Source: Planctomycetota bacterium
GTDB taxonomy: Bacteria; Planctomycetota; Phycisphaerae; WQYP01
Assembly (NCBI GenBank): GCA_021798635.1
Contig: JAJZGH010000144.1
Location: 1-12,126 of the forward strand
Direction of reading: 5' to 3'
DNA length: 12,126 bases
Both the position numbers and the translations under genes were made by a program. Within the stretch, counting starts at the first letter, position 1. Every line of letters begins with the position of its first letter. The notes under the pieces are model-generated. The model was not told the DNA's origin. It saw only the letters and a program-made list of their open reading frames with translations, and made no database searches. Positions 1 to 9,700 of the stretch are shown here, piece after piece.

Positions 1-408
1 GGTGCGGTTACGGCACGATTTATGAAAGTGGAGTTTAAGTCGCAGCAGAATATGTTCCTGGCGGCCATGACCGAGGAACAATTTACGCAACCTAACGAAT
101 ACTTCATTGCCGTGCGGACACGGGAAGACCCCATTGGCCTGGCCAAGCTGGTGGAAAATCAGGATCAGTTCCAGGTGGCTGCGCCCAGCATGGTGGGAAA
201 ACGCATTTTTGGCTTAAAGCTTCAGGAAGAACGCTATCCACCGGTGGAGTTACCGGCCCAGGCGGGCCAGCATTATTTCCGCATTAATCGGCAGGAAAGT
301 CAGCGCATGTGGGACCGCATTAAGGAAGAAAAATCCGTTGCCATTCGCTGGCTGGGCATGGAGAACAGCGATTTTTCTCTGACGCTGTTTATGACGGTTC
401 CCGGGTAA
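1..408 (+). CDS. tssK: TssK, type VI secretion baseplate protein (C-terminal part, 5' truncated by window edge)
   Basis: The frame is open from base 1, so the Met at 22 is probably internal and the gene starts outside the window. About 135 C-terminal residues are visible. They show the late TssK pattern: a FLAAMTEEQ-like segment, a stretch of short strands, then YFRINRQESQRMWDRIKEE followed by a hydrophobic end, matching the family layout of a YFxI/L motif, W..I and a terminal beta strand. TssK is a trimeric T6SS protein whose C-terminal domain contacts the cytoplasmic parts of TssL and TssM, joining the baseplate to the membrane complex. The stop at 406-408 is followed about 50 bases later by tssL on the same strand, which fits the usual tssK-tssL-tssM order. 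The sequence is divergent from proteobacterial TssK, so the call rests on pattern plus context. Confidence 0.85.
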   Translation, partial: GAVTARFMKVEFKSQQNMFLAAMTEEQFTQPNEYFIAVRTREDPIGLAKLVENQDQFQVAAPSMVGKRIFGLKLQEERYPPVELPAQAGQHYFRINRQESQRMWDRIKEEKSVAIRWLGMENSDFSLTLFMTVPG

Positions 409-456
409 TGGTACAATTCCCCGCATGGTCAGGAAATTTTGACAGGATTCAAGGTC

Positions 457-1128
457 ATGACGCTTACGGAACTTACCGAGCCTTTTTTTCAATATATATG
501 CCGGCTTAATCGCTGGGCACATGGCGGCGGCCAATTAGATGCTGATCTGGTGCGCGCGGAAATAAAGGGACTGCTGACGGATATGAAAGCCAAAGCCGCA
601 GCCACGGCAGGCTTGGCCGGTCAATATGAAAAGGTCGAATTGCCGCTGATTTTTTTCGCGGATTTTATGGTCAAAGAAGGTGCTTACAACATTTCAAAAA
701 AATGGAAGGAACTGGCTTTTGACCGTAACGAATTAGGCGGCGATGAGAAGTTTTTTGATCTGCTGGAAGAAACCCTGAAAGACCCCAGCCCGGCGGCCAA
801 TGACCGTCTGGCTGTGTTTTACACGTGTCTGGGGCTGGGGTTTACGGGCTGGTACGCGGGACAGCCTGAATTTTTGCGGAAAAAATCGCGGGAAATTCGC
901 CTTCGCCTGGATTCGGGATCGCAGGATTCCGATTCTCGAAAAATCTGTCCCGACAGTTATGAAAACGTCAACACCGCGGATTTGATTGAACCGCCGGGCG
1001 TTAAGCTCATGGGCATTGCGGTGGTGCTGGCGGTGTGCATTATCACGCTTCTGGTGGCTAATTTTTATCTGTTTCATCGAAGCGTGTCGGAATTAAATCA
1101 AGCCCTGACGATGGTGCTGCGCAAATAG
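457..1128 (+). CDS. tssL: TssL (DotU/IcmH family), type VI secretion inner-membrane complex protein
   Basis: This is a protein of about 223 residues with the DotU layout: an all-helical cytoplasmic domain starting LTELTEPFFQYICRLNR, a central region with LPLIFFADFMV and FYTCLGLGFTGWY (the family's 'CL.LGF.G.Y' motif), and one C-terminal membrane segment at roughly residues 184-206. Little follows the membrane helix, so there is no fused OmpA-like peptidoglycan-binding domain, as in the short TssL class. TssL binds TssM in the inner membrane and recruits the baseplate through TssK. I prefer the ATG at 457, with AGGA at 444-447. A TTG at 439 in the same frame, with AGGA at 431-434, would add six residues and cannot be excluded. 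It lies between tssK and tssM, which supports the assignment. Confidence 0.88.
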   Translation: MTLTELTEPFFQYICRLNRWAHGGGQLDADLVRAEIKGLLTDMKAKAAATAGLAGQYEKVELPLIFFADFMVKEGAYNISKKWKELAFDRNELGGDEKFFDLLEETLKDPSPAANDRLAVFYTCLGLGFTGWYAGQPEFLRKKSREIRLRLDSGSQDSDSRKICPDSYENVNTADLIEPPGVKLMGIAVVLAVCIITLLVANFYLFHRSVSELNQALTMVLRK

Positions 1129-1151
1129 CGGCATGGCTCAATAACAGTCTG

Positions 1152-1170
1152 CCCGGCGCATAAGGCCGGG
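1152..1170 (+). other. Small intergenic hairpin between tssL and tssM
   Basis: CCCGGC at 1152-1157 pairs perfectly with GCCGGG at 1165-1170 around a 7-base loop. The downstream flank is A-rich rather than a T run, so it does not look like an intrinsic terminator. It could affect mRNA stability or the relative expression of tssL and tssM. The 78-base gap holding it is the longest within this operon segment. Confidence 0.25.
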
Positions 1171-1206
1171 AGCATTAAATTAAAAGTTAACGCTGCGAGT
1201 AAAAAT

Positions 1207-4200
1207 ATGAATCCTCTGGATTTTCTAAACAGTCTTTCCCCCAACGGCAAGCTCGTGGCAACCGCTGGTACGACCGGGGGCGTGGTCGGTGCCGGGGCCT
1301 TGGCCATCAGCGGGCATTGGCAGTTACTGCTGTTACTAGTGATGCTGGTGGTTATCGCGATTGTGGCCTTCGTGATATTTCGGCTGTTGGTAGGGTGGTG
1401 GCAAAAGCGCAAATCACGCCCAATGGAGCAGAGCCTGGCTGGTAATGCCGGTGCCGCGCCGCAACAGCTTAGCGGTGCAAAAAAGTTGGCGGATTTGGAC
1501 TCTCTGCGCCGGGTGTTTGCCACGGGCGTGGAAAAGTTTCATGCCGCCGGCAAGGATTTATACAGCCTGCCCTGGTACGTGCTGGTGGGGCAGCCCGGGT
1601 CGGGTAAAACCGAAGCCATCCGACATTCGGCCATGGGTTTTCCGCCGGGGTTGCAGGATCAACTGCAAGGCTCGGGCGGCACGATTAACATGAATTGGTG
1701 GTTTACCAATCAGGCCATTATCCTTGATACCGCCGGGCGGTTAATGTTTGAGGAGGTGGCTCCGGGGGCAACGAGTGAATGGCAGGAATTTCTTAAACTG
1801 CTGCGCACGCATCGCCCCAATTGCCCGATCAACGGCATGTTGCTGGTGATTCCGGCTGAAAGTCTGCTGAAAGATTCGGGAGAAGTTATCGCCCGGAACG
1901 CGGGAAAAATTGCCCAGCAGTTGGATATGATCCAACGCCTGCTGGGTGTGCGGTTTCCGGTTTTTGTCCTGATAACCAAAGCCGATTACCTCACGGGCTT
2001 CAGTCAATTCTTTGATGACCTCACTGATCCACAACTGCAGCATCAGATCATGGGCTGGTCCAATGCAGCGGCCCTGGATGATCCGTTTAACATGGACGCG
2101 GTTGAAGATCATCTGCGGCAGGTTCATGATCGGCTGGTGGAGCGGCGAAAACGTCTGCTGGCTGATCCGGTGAATACTGAAGATCCATCGCACAATCGGA
2201 TGGATCAGGTCGATTCGCTTTTTGCATTTCCTGAAACGCTTATCAAACTCGCACCGCGGTTGCGGCAATATCTGGAAACCATTTTTGTCGCCGGGGAATG
2301 GTCGGCCAAGCCGCTGTTTCTGCGGGGCATTTATTTCACCAGTTCGATGTCTGAGGGAAAAGCCCTGGATGCGGACTTGGCGCAGGCACTGGGCGTGTCG
2401 GTTGATGCGTTGCCTTCCAGCGGGGTGTGGCGGCGCGATCGGGCTTATTTCCTGCGCGATTTATTCCTGCAGAAAGTCTTTAAGGAACGCGGGTTGGTTA
2501 CGCGGGCCGGTAATGCTATGCAGCAGCAGCGCCGGCGCAAAATGACGGTTCTTGCGGCAGGTTTTGCCGCGGTAATTCTTCTGCTGGGCAGCACGTTTTA
2601 CGCATTTTACGAATTAAAAGACAGTATTGGTGCGCCGCGCCAGTACTGGCAGGCTGCCGCCAAGGTATTTACGTCATCGAGTCCGCAATTCATGGCTATT
2701 ATTGTGCCCAAGGATAATTCCGGTGGCGTGGCGGAATATGTGTATCAGGGGCATACGAATAAAATTCTGGGTCATTCGCTGGCTAATTTTTATCAGCAGG
2801 GTTTTGACCTGGTCCGCAAGCCCTTATCGGTACCCTGGATTTTCAAGCCGGTGTCATTCCTCGGGGGTGCGGTCAATTCACGGCAGCGCGCCGCCTTTTT
2901 CAAATTGTACAATCAGGAGGTTATTGATCCGATTATTCATGCCGCGGAAGCGCGCCTGGCCGCCGCTCCGGTGTCGGATCAATCCTTGACGCTGGCGCAA
3001 CTTCAGGCGCGTACGCACGCTCTGTTGGAATTTCTCGCCCTGGCGCATGCCGGGTATCAATCTGGAACGGCGTCCGCGATGGGCCGTAAGGATAGTCTGA
3101 AAAATTTTGATGCGCTGTTGGCCTATATCCTGTCGCCCGCTGATTACAAGTCGTATCAAACCTACCAGAGTGATTCCACGCAGTCGATTCTTGCCAGCCT
3201 GTATAACTCCCAACGGCAATGGCCGCCGGCGGATTTACAACTGGTGCAATCCGTGGACTTTGCGGCTGCGGTGCAGCATGGCATGACCAGTGTGTTGGCC
3301 GGTTGGAACAGGGAAGTGGGAAGCGGCAATCAGGCCTTGCAGCGTTTGATTGCGTTAAAGACGGCGCTACGGGAGTACCAGAAATCGGAAACCGCGCTGA
3401 TCCACTGGTCCGCGCGTTATCAAGTCAGCAATAATACACAATTGGGGGATGCAGCATTTCAGAAAGTCAGCGGACTGCTAAACGCACTTTCCGCGTCCGC
3501 ACAGAAAATAAAGCTTAATTATTCCGCGTTAGCCTCCCATGCGAGTTTTGCCGGGGCGTATATGGCGGATGCACAGCAATTGCTGCATCGGCGGCAGCAG
3601 TTGTACACCCGCCTGAAGCAGGAAACAGCTTGGCTTAATGCGCAGGCTAAAACCGCGAATTCAAAAACCGGTGCCGCTGCAAATCTTATATCCCACGTGC
3701 TGCTAGGGGGGCCGTCCATCCCTCCCGCGGTTCTGAAAAAGAGCATGGCTTTACTGACGGCGGCGCGAACTGAATTACTGCATGATATTGCCAATGAAAG
3801 ATCGCCCTTCGGTTCAACGGGTCAAACGCAGATTGCCGCCCTGGATCAGGTATTTTTGGCCCGAGCAGGCGCGGATCGGGAAGTTACGCTGCGACAAAAC
3901 ATGTATTCCGCCATTGCCGCGCTGGTTTCAACCCCCGCGGATGTGACAACGGTACTGGATGCTAAAGCATTTTTCCAGGCGTTTAATCAGCAATCCCAGC
4001 AGGCCTTGGCGGCAATCACGCAAACTTCCGCCACCTTAAAATCCGCCGGGCCGGCAACCGCCGCAGCTTACAATCAGGCGGCCGTTATCGCCGCCGGCAA
4101 GGCCATGCAGGCCATTCAGGCTTACCGACTTCAACAGATGATCAGCCAATGTGTTTCCCATCCGCTGGCCAGTGCGGCCACGATCGAACAGGCGGTTGCG

Positions 4201-5658
4201 CAACAGGTGCAAACCGCCCAGGCTGCGGCGGTCATTAAACCGATGATTCTGTTTGTTCCGGGTGCTGGGAAAGCTTTTGACCCGCGTTTTAATCCGCAGG
4301 GCGCTGGGGATTTGCTGAGCGGCTGGTATGAGATGGGGCATCTGTTGCGACAGGCTGCGGCGAACGCGGCTGGTGCGGTGCCGGTGTTAGGCGCATCAAC
4401 ATTGCTGGCCCGGTACACCGCCGGTGCTGCCGCGTGGAATTCATACCGCCGCGCCTACTATCAATATTGGCTGGCCACGCTCACCGATGGCTTAGCCGTT
4501 GCGATCCCCGGCAATAACTGGAAAACTTTTCTCCAGCAATTGCAGGGCGTGCAGGTGGATCAGCTATTTCTGGCACTGCAGAGTTATGGTAATCGGGTGT
4601 CGCGGGCATTGGCGGCGGTTCCCGCGTCGGCGGCCCAGGCACAACGGCGCATTGCGGCACAAGCTGATATTCAGGCCGGCATCCAATTGCTCAATGCGCC
4701 TTTGTTTGCGCGTTCGACGCGTCATCGCTTTAATCGCTGGACGCAGCTAAGCGGCAATCCGGATACGGCTCGTAATCAGTTGCTCTCAGAAACGCCGGAC
4801 ACCCTGTATCATCGCTATATTCTCAGCAATGCCGCCACGCCGGATTTTGCCTCGGAATATGTTAAATCAGTGACACTGGCCGGCTTACGGACGCTGGCGC
4901 AGAGAAGCCAGCAGCAGGCTAACGTCATTCTAACCGGTGTGCAGTCCAAGCCGTTTTTTCCATTGTTTATTCCCACAGCCGTGAACAGCAGTTTCAAGCA
5001 CGAATGGTCGCCGGCACAAATCCGAGCCTTGGCGAAACACTTTTCCGCCTTACCCAAGGCTGTCTCCGCGGATGAGATTCTCACCCCGGATTCTCAGGTT
5101 AACCGGCAGCTTCGCATTCTGCAGGGGAATGTTTCCTATTGGCATTTCGGCTATTCTCGCACAACGGTCGCGGCGATCCGGCAAATTCTCTCGGCGATTC
5201 TTGGCGTCAACGGGAGCAATGCTTTGCGGTGTAAGCTGCTTATTACGCAGGCTATCAAGCAGGATGCCAATGATAATACTGTTGAAATTATCTGGCCGTA
5301 CTTAACGATTAACGACGCCGGCAAACGCCTGGGAACGGCAAGTTTCCGGTCTTTGTCCAATGATGATCTGGGCAGCATTTCCATCCCCGAAAAGACGCAA
5401 CAAACCCTGAAGCTTAATTTCTACGAGACTGATCCAGCGGTTGCGGGAACCAAGCCTTCTCATAGCTTGGTGTTGCATGGGCCGTGGGCGGCCTTGAAGT
5501 TGCTGGTGCGCTACGGCGGAACAACCAAAGACGGCAAGACTTGGCTGGTGCACATTCACACGGTGGACCAGTTTAAGAAGCTGCGTACCATGACGCTTGA
5601 GATGGTGTTTTCCCGTGCCTTACCGCCGTTGTCGCAATGGCCGAAGGAAAAGAAATAA
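1207..5658 (+). CDS. tssM: TssM (IcmF family), type VI secretion membrane-complex NTPase-domain protein
   Basis: The protein has 1483 residues and the full IcmF architecture. N-terminal hydrophobic segments lie at about residues 17-34 and 38-62. A cytoplasmic P-loop domain has Walker A GQPGSGKT at 128-135, DTAG at 174-177 and TKAD at 257-260. The family motif LRGIYFTSS is at about 372-380 and YFLRDLFLQKVF at about 414-425. A further transmembrane helix at about 446-467 leads into a large periplasmic region rich in Ala and Gln, and the C-terminal IcmF-related domain contains HGPWAALKLL at 1424-1433. TssM spans the inner membrane, binds TssL, and reaches the outer-membrane lipoprotein TssJ through its periplasmic part. 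The nucleotide-binding motifs look intact. Well-studied TssM proteins are about 1100-1200 residues, so this one is several hundred longer, mostly in the periplasmic region. The ATG at 1207 has only a weak GAG (1197-1199) upstream. Confidence 0.95.
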   Translation: MNPLDFLNSLSPNGKLVATAGTTGGVVGAGALAISGHWQLLLLLVMLVVIAIVAFVIFRLLVGWWQKRKSRPMEQSLAGNAGAAPQQLSGAKKLADLDSLRRVFATGVEKFHAAGKDLYSLPWYVLVGQPGSGKTEAIRHSAMGFPPGLQDQLQGSGGTINMNWWFTNQAIILDTAGRLMFEEVAPGATSEWQEFLKLLRTHRPNCPINGMLLVIPAESLLKDSGEVIARNAGKIAQQLDMIQRLLGVRFPVFVLITKADYLTGFSQFFDDLTDPQLQHQIMGWSNAAALDDPFNMDAVEDHLRQVHDRLVERRKRLLADPVNTEDPSHNRMDQVDSLFAFPETLIKLAPRLRQYLETIFVAGEWSAKPLFLRGIYFTSSMSEGKALDADLAQALGVSVDALPSSGVWRRDRAYFLRDLFLQKVFKERGLVTRAGNAMQQQRRRKMTVLAAGFAAVILLLGSTFYAFYELKDSIGAPRQYWQAAAKVFTSSSPQFMAIIVPKDNSGGVAEYVYQGHTNKILGHSLANFYQQGFDLVRKPLSVPWIFKPVSFLGGAVNSRQRAAFFKLYNQEVIDPIIHAAEARLAAAPVSDQSLTLAQLQARTHALLEFLALAHAGYQSGTASAMGRKDSLKNFDALLAYILSPADYKSYQTYQSDSTQSILASLYNSQRQWPPADLQLVQSVDFAAAVQHGMTSVLAGWNREVGSGNQALQRLIALKTALREYQKSETALIHWSARYQVSNNTQLGDAAFQKVSGLLNALSASAQKIKLNYSALASHASFAGAYMADAQQLLHRRQQLYTRLKQETAWLNAQAKTANSKTGAAANLISHVLLGGPSIPPAVLKKSMALLTAARTELLHDIANERSPFGSTGQTQIAALDQVFLARAGADREVTLRQNMYSAIAALVSTPADVTTVLDAKAFFQAFNQQSQQALAAITQTSATLKSAGPATAAAYNQAAVIAAGKAMQAIQAYRLQQMISQCVSHPLASAATIEQAVAQQVQTAQAAAVIKPMILFVPGAGKAFDPRFNPQGAGDLLSGWYEMGHLLRQAAANAAGAVPVLGASTLLARYTAGAAAWNSYRRAYYQYWLATLTDGLAVAIPGNNWKTFLQQLQGVQVDQLFLALQSYGNRVSRALAAVPASAAQAQRRIAAQADIQAGIQLLNAPLFARSTRHRFNRWTQLSGNPDTARNQLLSETPDTLYHRYILSNAATPDFASEYVKSVTLAGLRTLAQRSQQQANVILTGVQSKPFFPLFIPTAVNSSFKHEWSPAQIRALAKHFSALPKAVSADEILTPDSQVNRQLRILQGNVSYWHFGYSRTTVAAIRQILSAILGVNGSNALRCKLLITQAIKQDANDNTVEIIWPYLTINDAGKRLGTASFRSLSNDDLGSISIPEKTQQTLKLNFYETDPAVAGTKPSHSLVLHGPWAALKLLVRYGGTTKDGKTWLVHIHTVDQFKKLRTMTLEMVFSRALPPLSQWPKEKK

Positions 5659-5683
5659 CAACCGATGCCCGCAGGGTATTTAT

Positions 5684-5690
5684 GAGAAGG
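5684..5690 (+). promoter_or_regulatory. Ribosome binding site that fixes a TTG start
   Basis: GAGAAGG at 5684-5690 lies 7 bases before TTG at 5698. This strong spacing and match is the reason for calling a TTG start for the TagF-like gene. The nearer-looking ATG at 5682 is in a different frame. Confidence 0.7.
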
Positions 5691-5697
5691 TGTCCGC

Positions 5698-6681
5698 TTG
5701 GGTCAGTTTTTTCAGAAGTTCGCCGCCAAAATTATGCCTGCCGCCGGGCGTCCGCCGCTGCTTGCCGTGACCGTTTTCGGCAAGCATCCCGGGTGGGATG
5801 ATCACATGGAGGATGTGGGGCATCAATTTCCGGAGATGCTGACGTTCAAACATCTTTTCTATGTGCAGGGCATCGGCGGGAATATCGACTCGGGTGCCTG
5901 GGCCCATCTGCCGGAATCCCAGCGATTAAACGAATTTAATCATCTACTTATTTACAGTGCTGAAGATTATTACATTCTCGCGTCGGTGTCCGCATCGCGG
6001 GATGGCAAGGGCCGCAGCCTTTATCCGCTGGTTACCGCCGTACAGGCAAGGGGATATTCTCTGGCCGATTTGGTGGAACTTGTCGGGCCGATGATTCTTA
6101 AGCTCCGGGATGAGGCAAGTGCTGCGGCGACATCGTCTGCGGTGCGGTCGGCGGTGCAGGCGTCGCAGCATAGCCTGGATCAGTTGACCGGTACCCTGCC
6201 GCCGGCCGACGGTAAAGCGGACCGCATCGTCGCCGGTGCACACATGGCCCGTGTATTGGCGGAGGATCAGTCTGCGACTGATGCACCGGTCCGCATTATC
6301 TATAGTTTGGAGAAAGCCATTCAAAGTTGTGGCCGGCAGGGCGGCACGGGCCGCACGGAAACACTGCGTTTGCCGATGGAGGGCTTTGCCCCCTGGTTTT
6401 CCGCGAAAATTTGGATTGCATCGCTGCGGGGTGTGCTGGGCGGCCCGTGCCCGCTGATGGCGTTTGAATATCGCTCCCCAAACGGTCCGCTGTTGACCGA
6501 CCTGATCATCGGCCCGGCCGGGCCGGGGCAGCTTTTCTGCCTGCGCGCCGACCGGGAAAGAATTCCGCTGGCTACCGAGATTCCCTTTGAGCTTGATGCT
6601 GCCTTCAAGCAGCGCGTCAGCGATTATATTGCAACATGTCGAAGCCTTGCCGATGCTCCCGCCCCGCCCCTGCCGATATAG
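5698..6681 (+). CDS. TagF/ImpM-like type VI secretion accessory protein
   Basis: The protein has 327 residues and no signal peptide or membrane segment. The N-terminal part carries VFGKHPGWDDHMEDVG (about 27-41), then FYVQGIGGNIDSGAW (about 54-68) and SRDGKGRSLYPLV (about 100-112). The order of a 'FGK.P...DF'-type opening, a central 'W' segment and an 'R.GR.yPl' motif resembles the TagF/ImpM family, whose members begin GFFGKLPARGDF and contain a G(R/K).yPl motif. I also associate the KHPGWDDH form with planctomycete proteomes, from memory only. The gene follows tssM by 39 bases on the same strand and so probably belongs to the T6SS operon. In proteobacteria TagF is a post-translational repressor of T6SS assembly, and a similar cytoplasmic modulatory role is the inference here. 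The C-terminal half (about residues 150-327) matches nothing I recognise. An unrelated T6SS-associated family is the alternative. Confidence 0.6.
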   Translation: MGQFFQKFAAKIMPAAGRPPLLAVTVFGKHPGWDDHMEDVGHQFPEMLTFKHLFYVQGIGGNIDSGAWAHLPESQRLNEFNHLLIYSAEDYYILASVSASRDGKGRSLYPLVTAVQARGYSLADLVELVGPMILKLRDEASAAATSSAVRSAVQASQHSLDQLTGTLPPADGKADRIVAGAHMARVLAEDQSATDAPVRIIYSLEKAIQSCGRQGGTGRTETLRLPMEGFAPWFSAKIWIASLRGVLGGPCPLMAFEYRSPNGPLLTDLIIGPAGPGQLFCLRADRERIPLATEIPFELDAAFKQRVSDYIATCRSLADAPAPPLPI

Positions 6682-6705
6682 GATCGCTGAGCAGGCTACC
6701 CGGCA

Positions 6706-9700
6706 TCAGGGTAAACTGGCTGTGCCGGTGGGTTGAATCAGGGTAACGCCGCCTCGGGCTTTGGAAAGATTCCAGATAATATGCCGGGCCTGACCGTGCA
6801 GGGTGCCGCTGACATTGGAGAACATCGCGTTTTGGCCGTTAAGGCCATACGCCTGAGCAATTTCATCGGCGGCGTCAAATTTTAACATACCGGCATCGAG
6901 ATTAAGTCCGTTGACCTCCAGGGCGGCGTTGCCGGCGGTAACGTTTTGCAGGCGGGTCGGGCCGGCCATGCCCAGATCTACCCCAGTTTTTCCTGCCGAA
7001 GCGGTGCGGTTTAATTTCGCCAGCAATTCATCCGCGTCTAACAGCACCATACCTGCATTCGGATTTATCGTGTTACCGCCGGCAGTTGCCGACAAATGTG
7101 GCAGCGGTTTGGTGGGCCGAAACCGCATGTGAACTTTTCCGCGCAGCGTGATTAATCCGGTGTTGCCGTGATACGCCAGAGACTGCTGCCAGGAAAAAGC
7201 GCTCTGTCCGCGTTGTTGAGCGGCATTGGCCGTAGTGGCGGGGCGGTAGTCCAGCAGAACCATTTCCCCGGCGGTGGGAATCTTGAGCAGATTTTCAATG
7301 GCATTGTAGGCCAATTTCCGGCAATCCAACCGCATGCCGGTCAACTGCTTCCCCGTTTTGCTGTAACTGGAGTCGCGGGCTATCACCTGTCCGCCGCCCG
7401 CCGGGGCGGAAGCCACCAACTGCGCCAATTTCATGGCATTGCGGTCCTTGGTACGGCGCAGGAAGTGTATGAGCATGGCCGGCGCGGTGAGACTGCTGTG
7501 CTGATCTCTCCGGCCCACCAGAGCGGCTACGACGTGCCCCGCGAGACTGGCTTGGCGGAATTTGGCGGAATATTGCATGTGACGGTGCCATGAAACGTCC
7601 ACGCGCGGCTCGGCAGCTTTGGACGATTCCGGAATGCTTAATTCGCCGATGCCCGGAACAGTTACCTGCTGGAGTTTCCGTTGCAATTCAATGGTTCCGC
7701 CCTTGAGCCAATCGGCTCCCTGATAAATGGCTGCTGGAATTTTCCCCGAGCGGTCTGAGCGCAGCGTGACCGCACCGGCGGCGCGATCTCCGGATAATTC
7801 ATACGCTGTGGCTCTGATGGGCCGTCCAATATGGTAGATATGTATAATAGTATTGTTCCAAATACGGAATCGGCCGATCGTCAGTCGCCCTCCCGGATTG
7901 CCTGTCAGGGGGGACGCTGCTGTGCTGCGGGAACCCGTGCGGCTCACCAGATGTGCGTGGAGCATGTCCGCGCTGATGGTAAATTTTTCCGGGATTCCCC
8001 CGGCCTTGGCAGCTTTCTGGTAGAACGTCAGGGCTATTCGGCCATGGGCTTTTAACTCATCGGGTACAGGGTTGCCTGATGCCCTGGGGCGGCGGGTCAA
8101 TAGTATTAGATGTAAGCATTGCATGCGATTGGTATCTGCCGTCGGTAAACCCGGATTGGCCGAGGCAATGGTTACGTCGCCATCGGCAGCAAATTGACTT
8201 AACGCGCTGCCGCCATGTTTTCCGGAAGTGGGAACAAATTGGGCGGTAAATGTATCGGCGTGCAGCGAAGTCTGGCTATTGGCCAGTTTGGCTGCGCCAG
8301 TCAGCATTATTTCTTTAACCGCCAGTTTCCCTTGTCCAATCGCCGGTGTCACAGCCGCAGCGCGCGGCGTTTGCGCGCCGGGCGAAAGCTGCACGGCCAG
8401 TTGTTTCAGCCAGGATCCCTTCCAGGATTGTTTTCCCGCTGCCGCACCGGTCATGGCAAAATGCCCCGGCCCGGCAAGCATGGCATGATGCGTCAAATTG
8501 CTGTAAACCAGCGTTTCACAGGTGATGGATCCTGTGGAGGTGTCCCGCAGCCGCACCGGTTGTTTTGCCGTCGCCAGCATCGTGACGCTTTGCAGTGCTG
8601 AATCGTAGGTAACTTTTGCCGCATAACCGGTGCGGGCCGCGCCGTCCCGCATAACCACCGGCTTGCCCGGTGTGCCCGTAGCCTGAAGAAATACTTCCCG
8701 GCTGTTGGAAAGAACAATCGGTGGATGACGTGTCGGGTGCAGCACCAAGGGACCGCTCCAGTGGATCACCAGCGGGGGGTTGCCGGTTTTATTGGTCGCT
8801 GTTTGCTGCGTTTTAGTTGATGTCGATGGCGGTGCCGGCACCGGGCGTGTGCCGGTTTGCGGGGCTGCGGTTGGGGCGCTACTGCCGGCCGCGGCCGGTG
8901 CTTTTGCGGCGGTTTGAAAATAGAGCCGCAACTTATTGGCCAGCATGGTTTGTTCACCCAGCGCCACCTGCACGTGGCGGCCAAAACTCAGCGCGTAGGT
9001 GGTCAGCACCGGGGCGGCGGTTTTGGCCGGCGTGCCGGCCTTTGGGCCGGGTGCGCGGGCCGCAGGCGGACGGGCGGTGGGGTGGGATTGCGAACCTCTC
9101 GCCGCGGATGTTGTTGCGGCATGATTAAATAATCCCATGATCATCAGACTGCGGCCATGGGTAATCTGTAAATCTTCCAAGGTCTTATTGGCGGTATTGA
9201 TTTCGACGGTCAGATCTGAACCGTCAAATTGCAGTTGATCACCACGAACAACTACCGTGCCTCGGCTGGTCAGCAGGCCCTGCTGGTAATCAAAATGCAG
9301 AGGCTTGCCCAGCGTCATTTGAATTTGTCCCGCTTGCCGCGCTACGACGCCGCGCTTAAAAGAATTCAGCGGTCCTGCCGTAATGGTGACATGCCCCGTC
9401 AGCGTTCCCTTGCGCAGATACGGATTGCCAAAGCTATCAAACCCTCCTGCGCCGCCACCGCCGGTAGCACCAATCAACACATCCCCGGTTTGAGAATCGA
9501 CTAAAATCGACTGTCCCTTGGCAGTATAAAACTGTAACTCCGGTTTGATGAGTTGGTATTCTCCACCACCGACCGGCTTGGCCAGATTGGCCCGCATAAC
9601 ATATTGCAGCACACCCTGTGCATTGCGATTGTCAATGGAAATATGAGTGGCACCTGTGCCATTTGCCATGAGCAGCGGTTTGACTTTGTGCCCAGTACCG

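Noticed and set aside
6697..6713. Hairpin TACCC...GGGTA at the convergent junction, a candidate bidirectional terminator
   Set aside because: The stem is only 5 bp with a 7-base loop, it overlaps the stop codon of the minus-strand gene, and no T run follows on either strand.
7168..7593. Open frame of 141 codons on the plus strand inside the LptC/OstA-like gene
   Set aside because: It lies wholly antisense to a longer frame with recognisable strand patterns and has no family resemblance; other plus-strand frames in 6900-9500 were rejected for the same reason.
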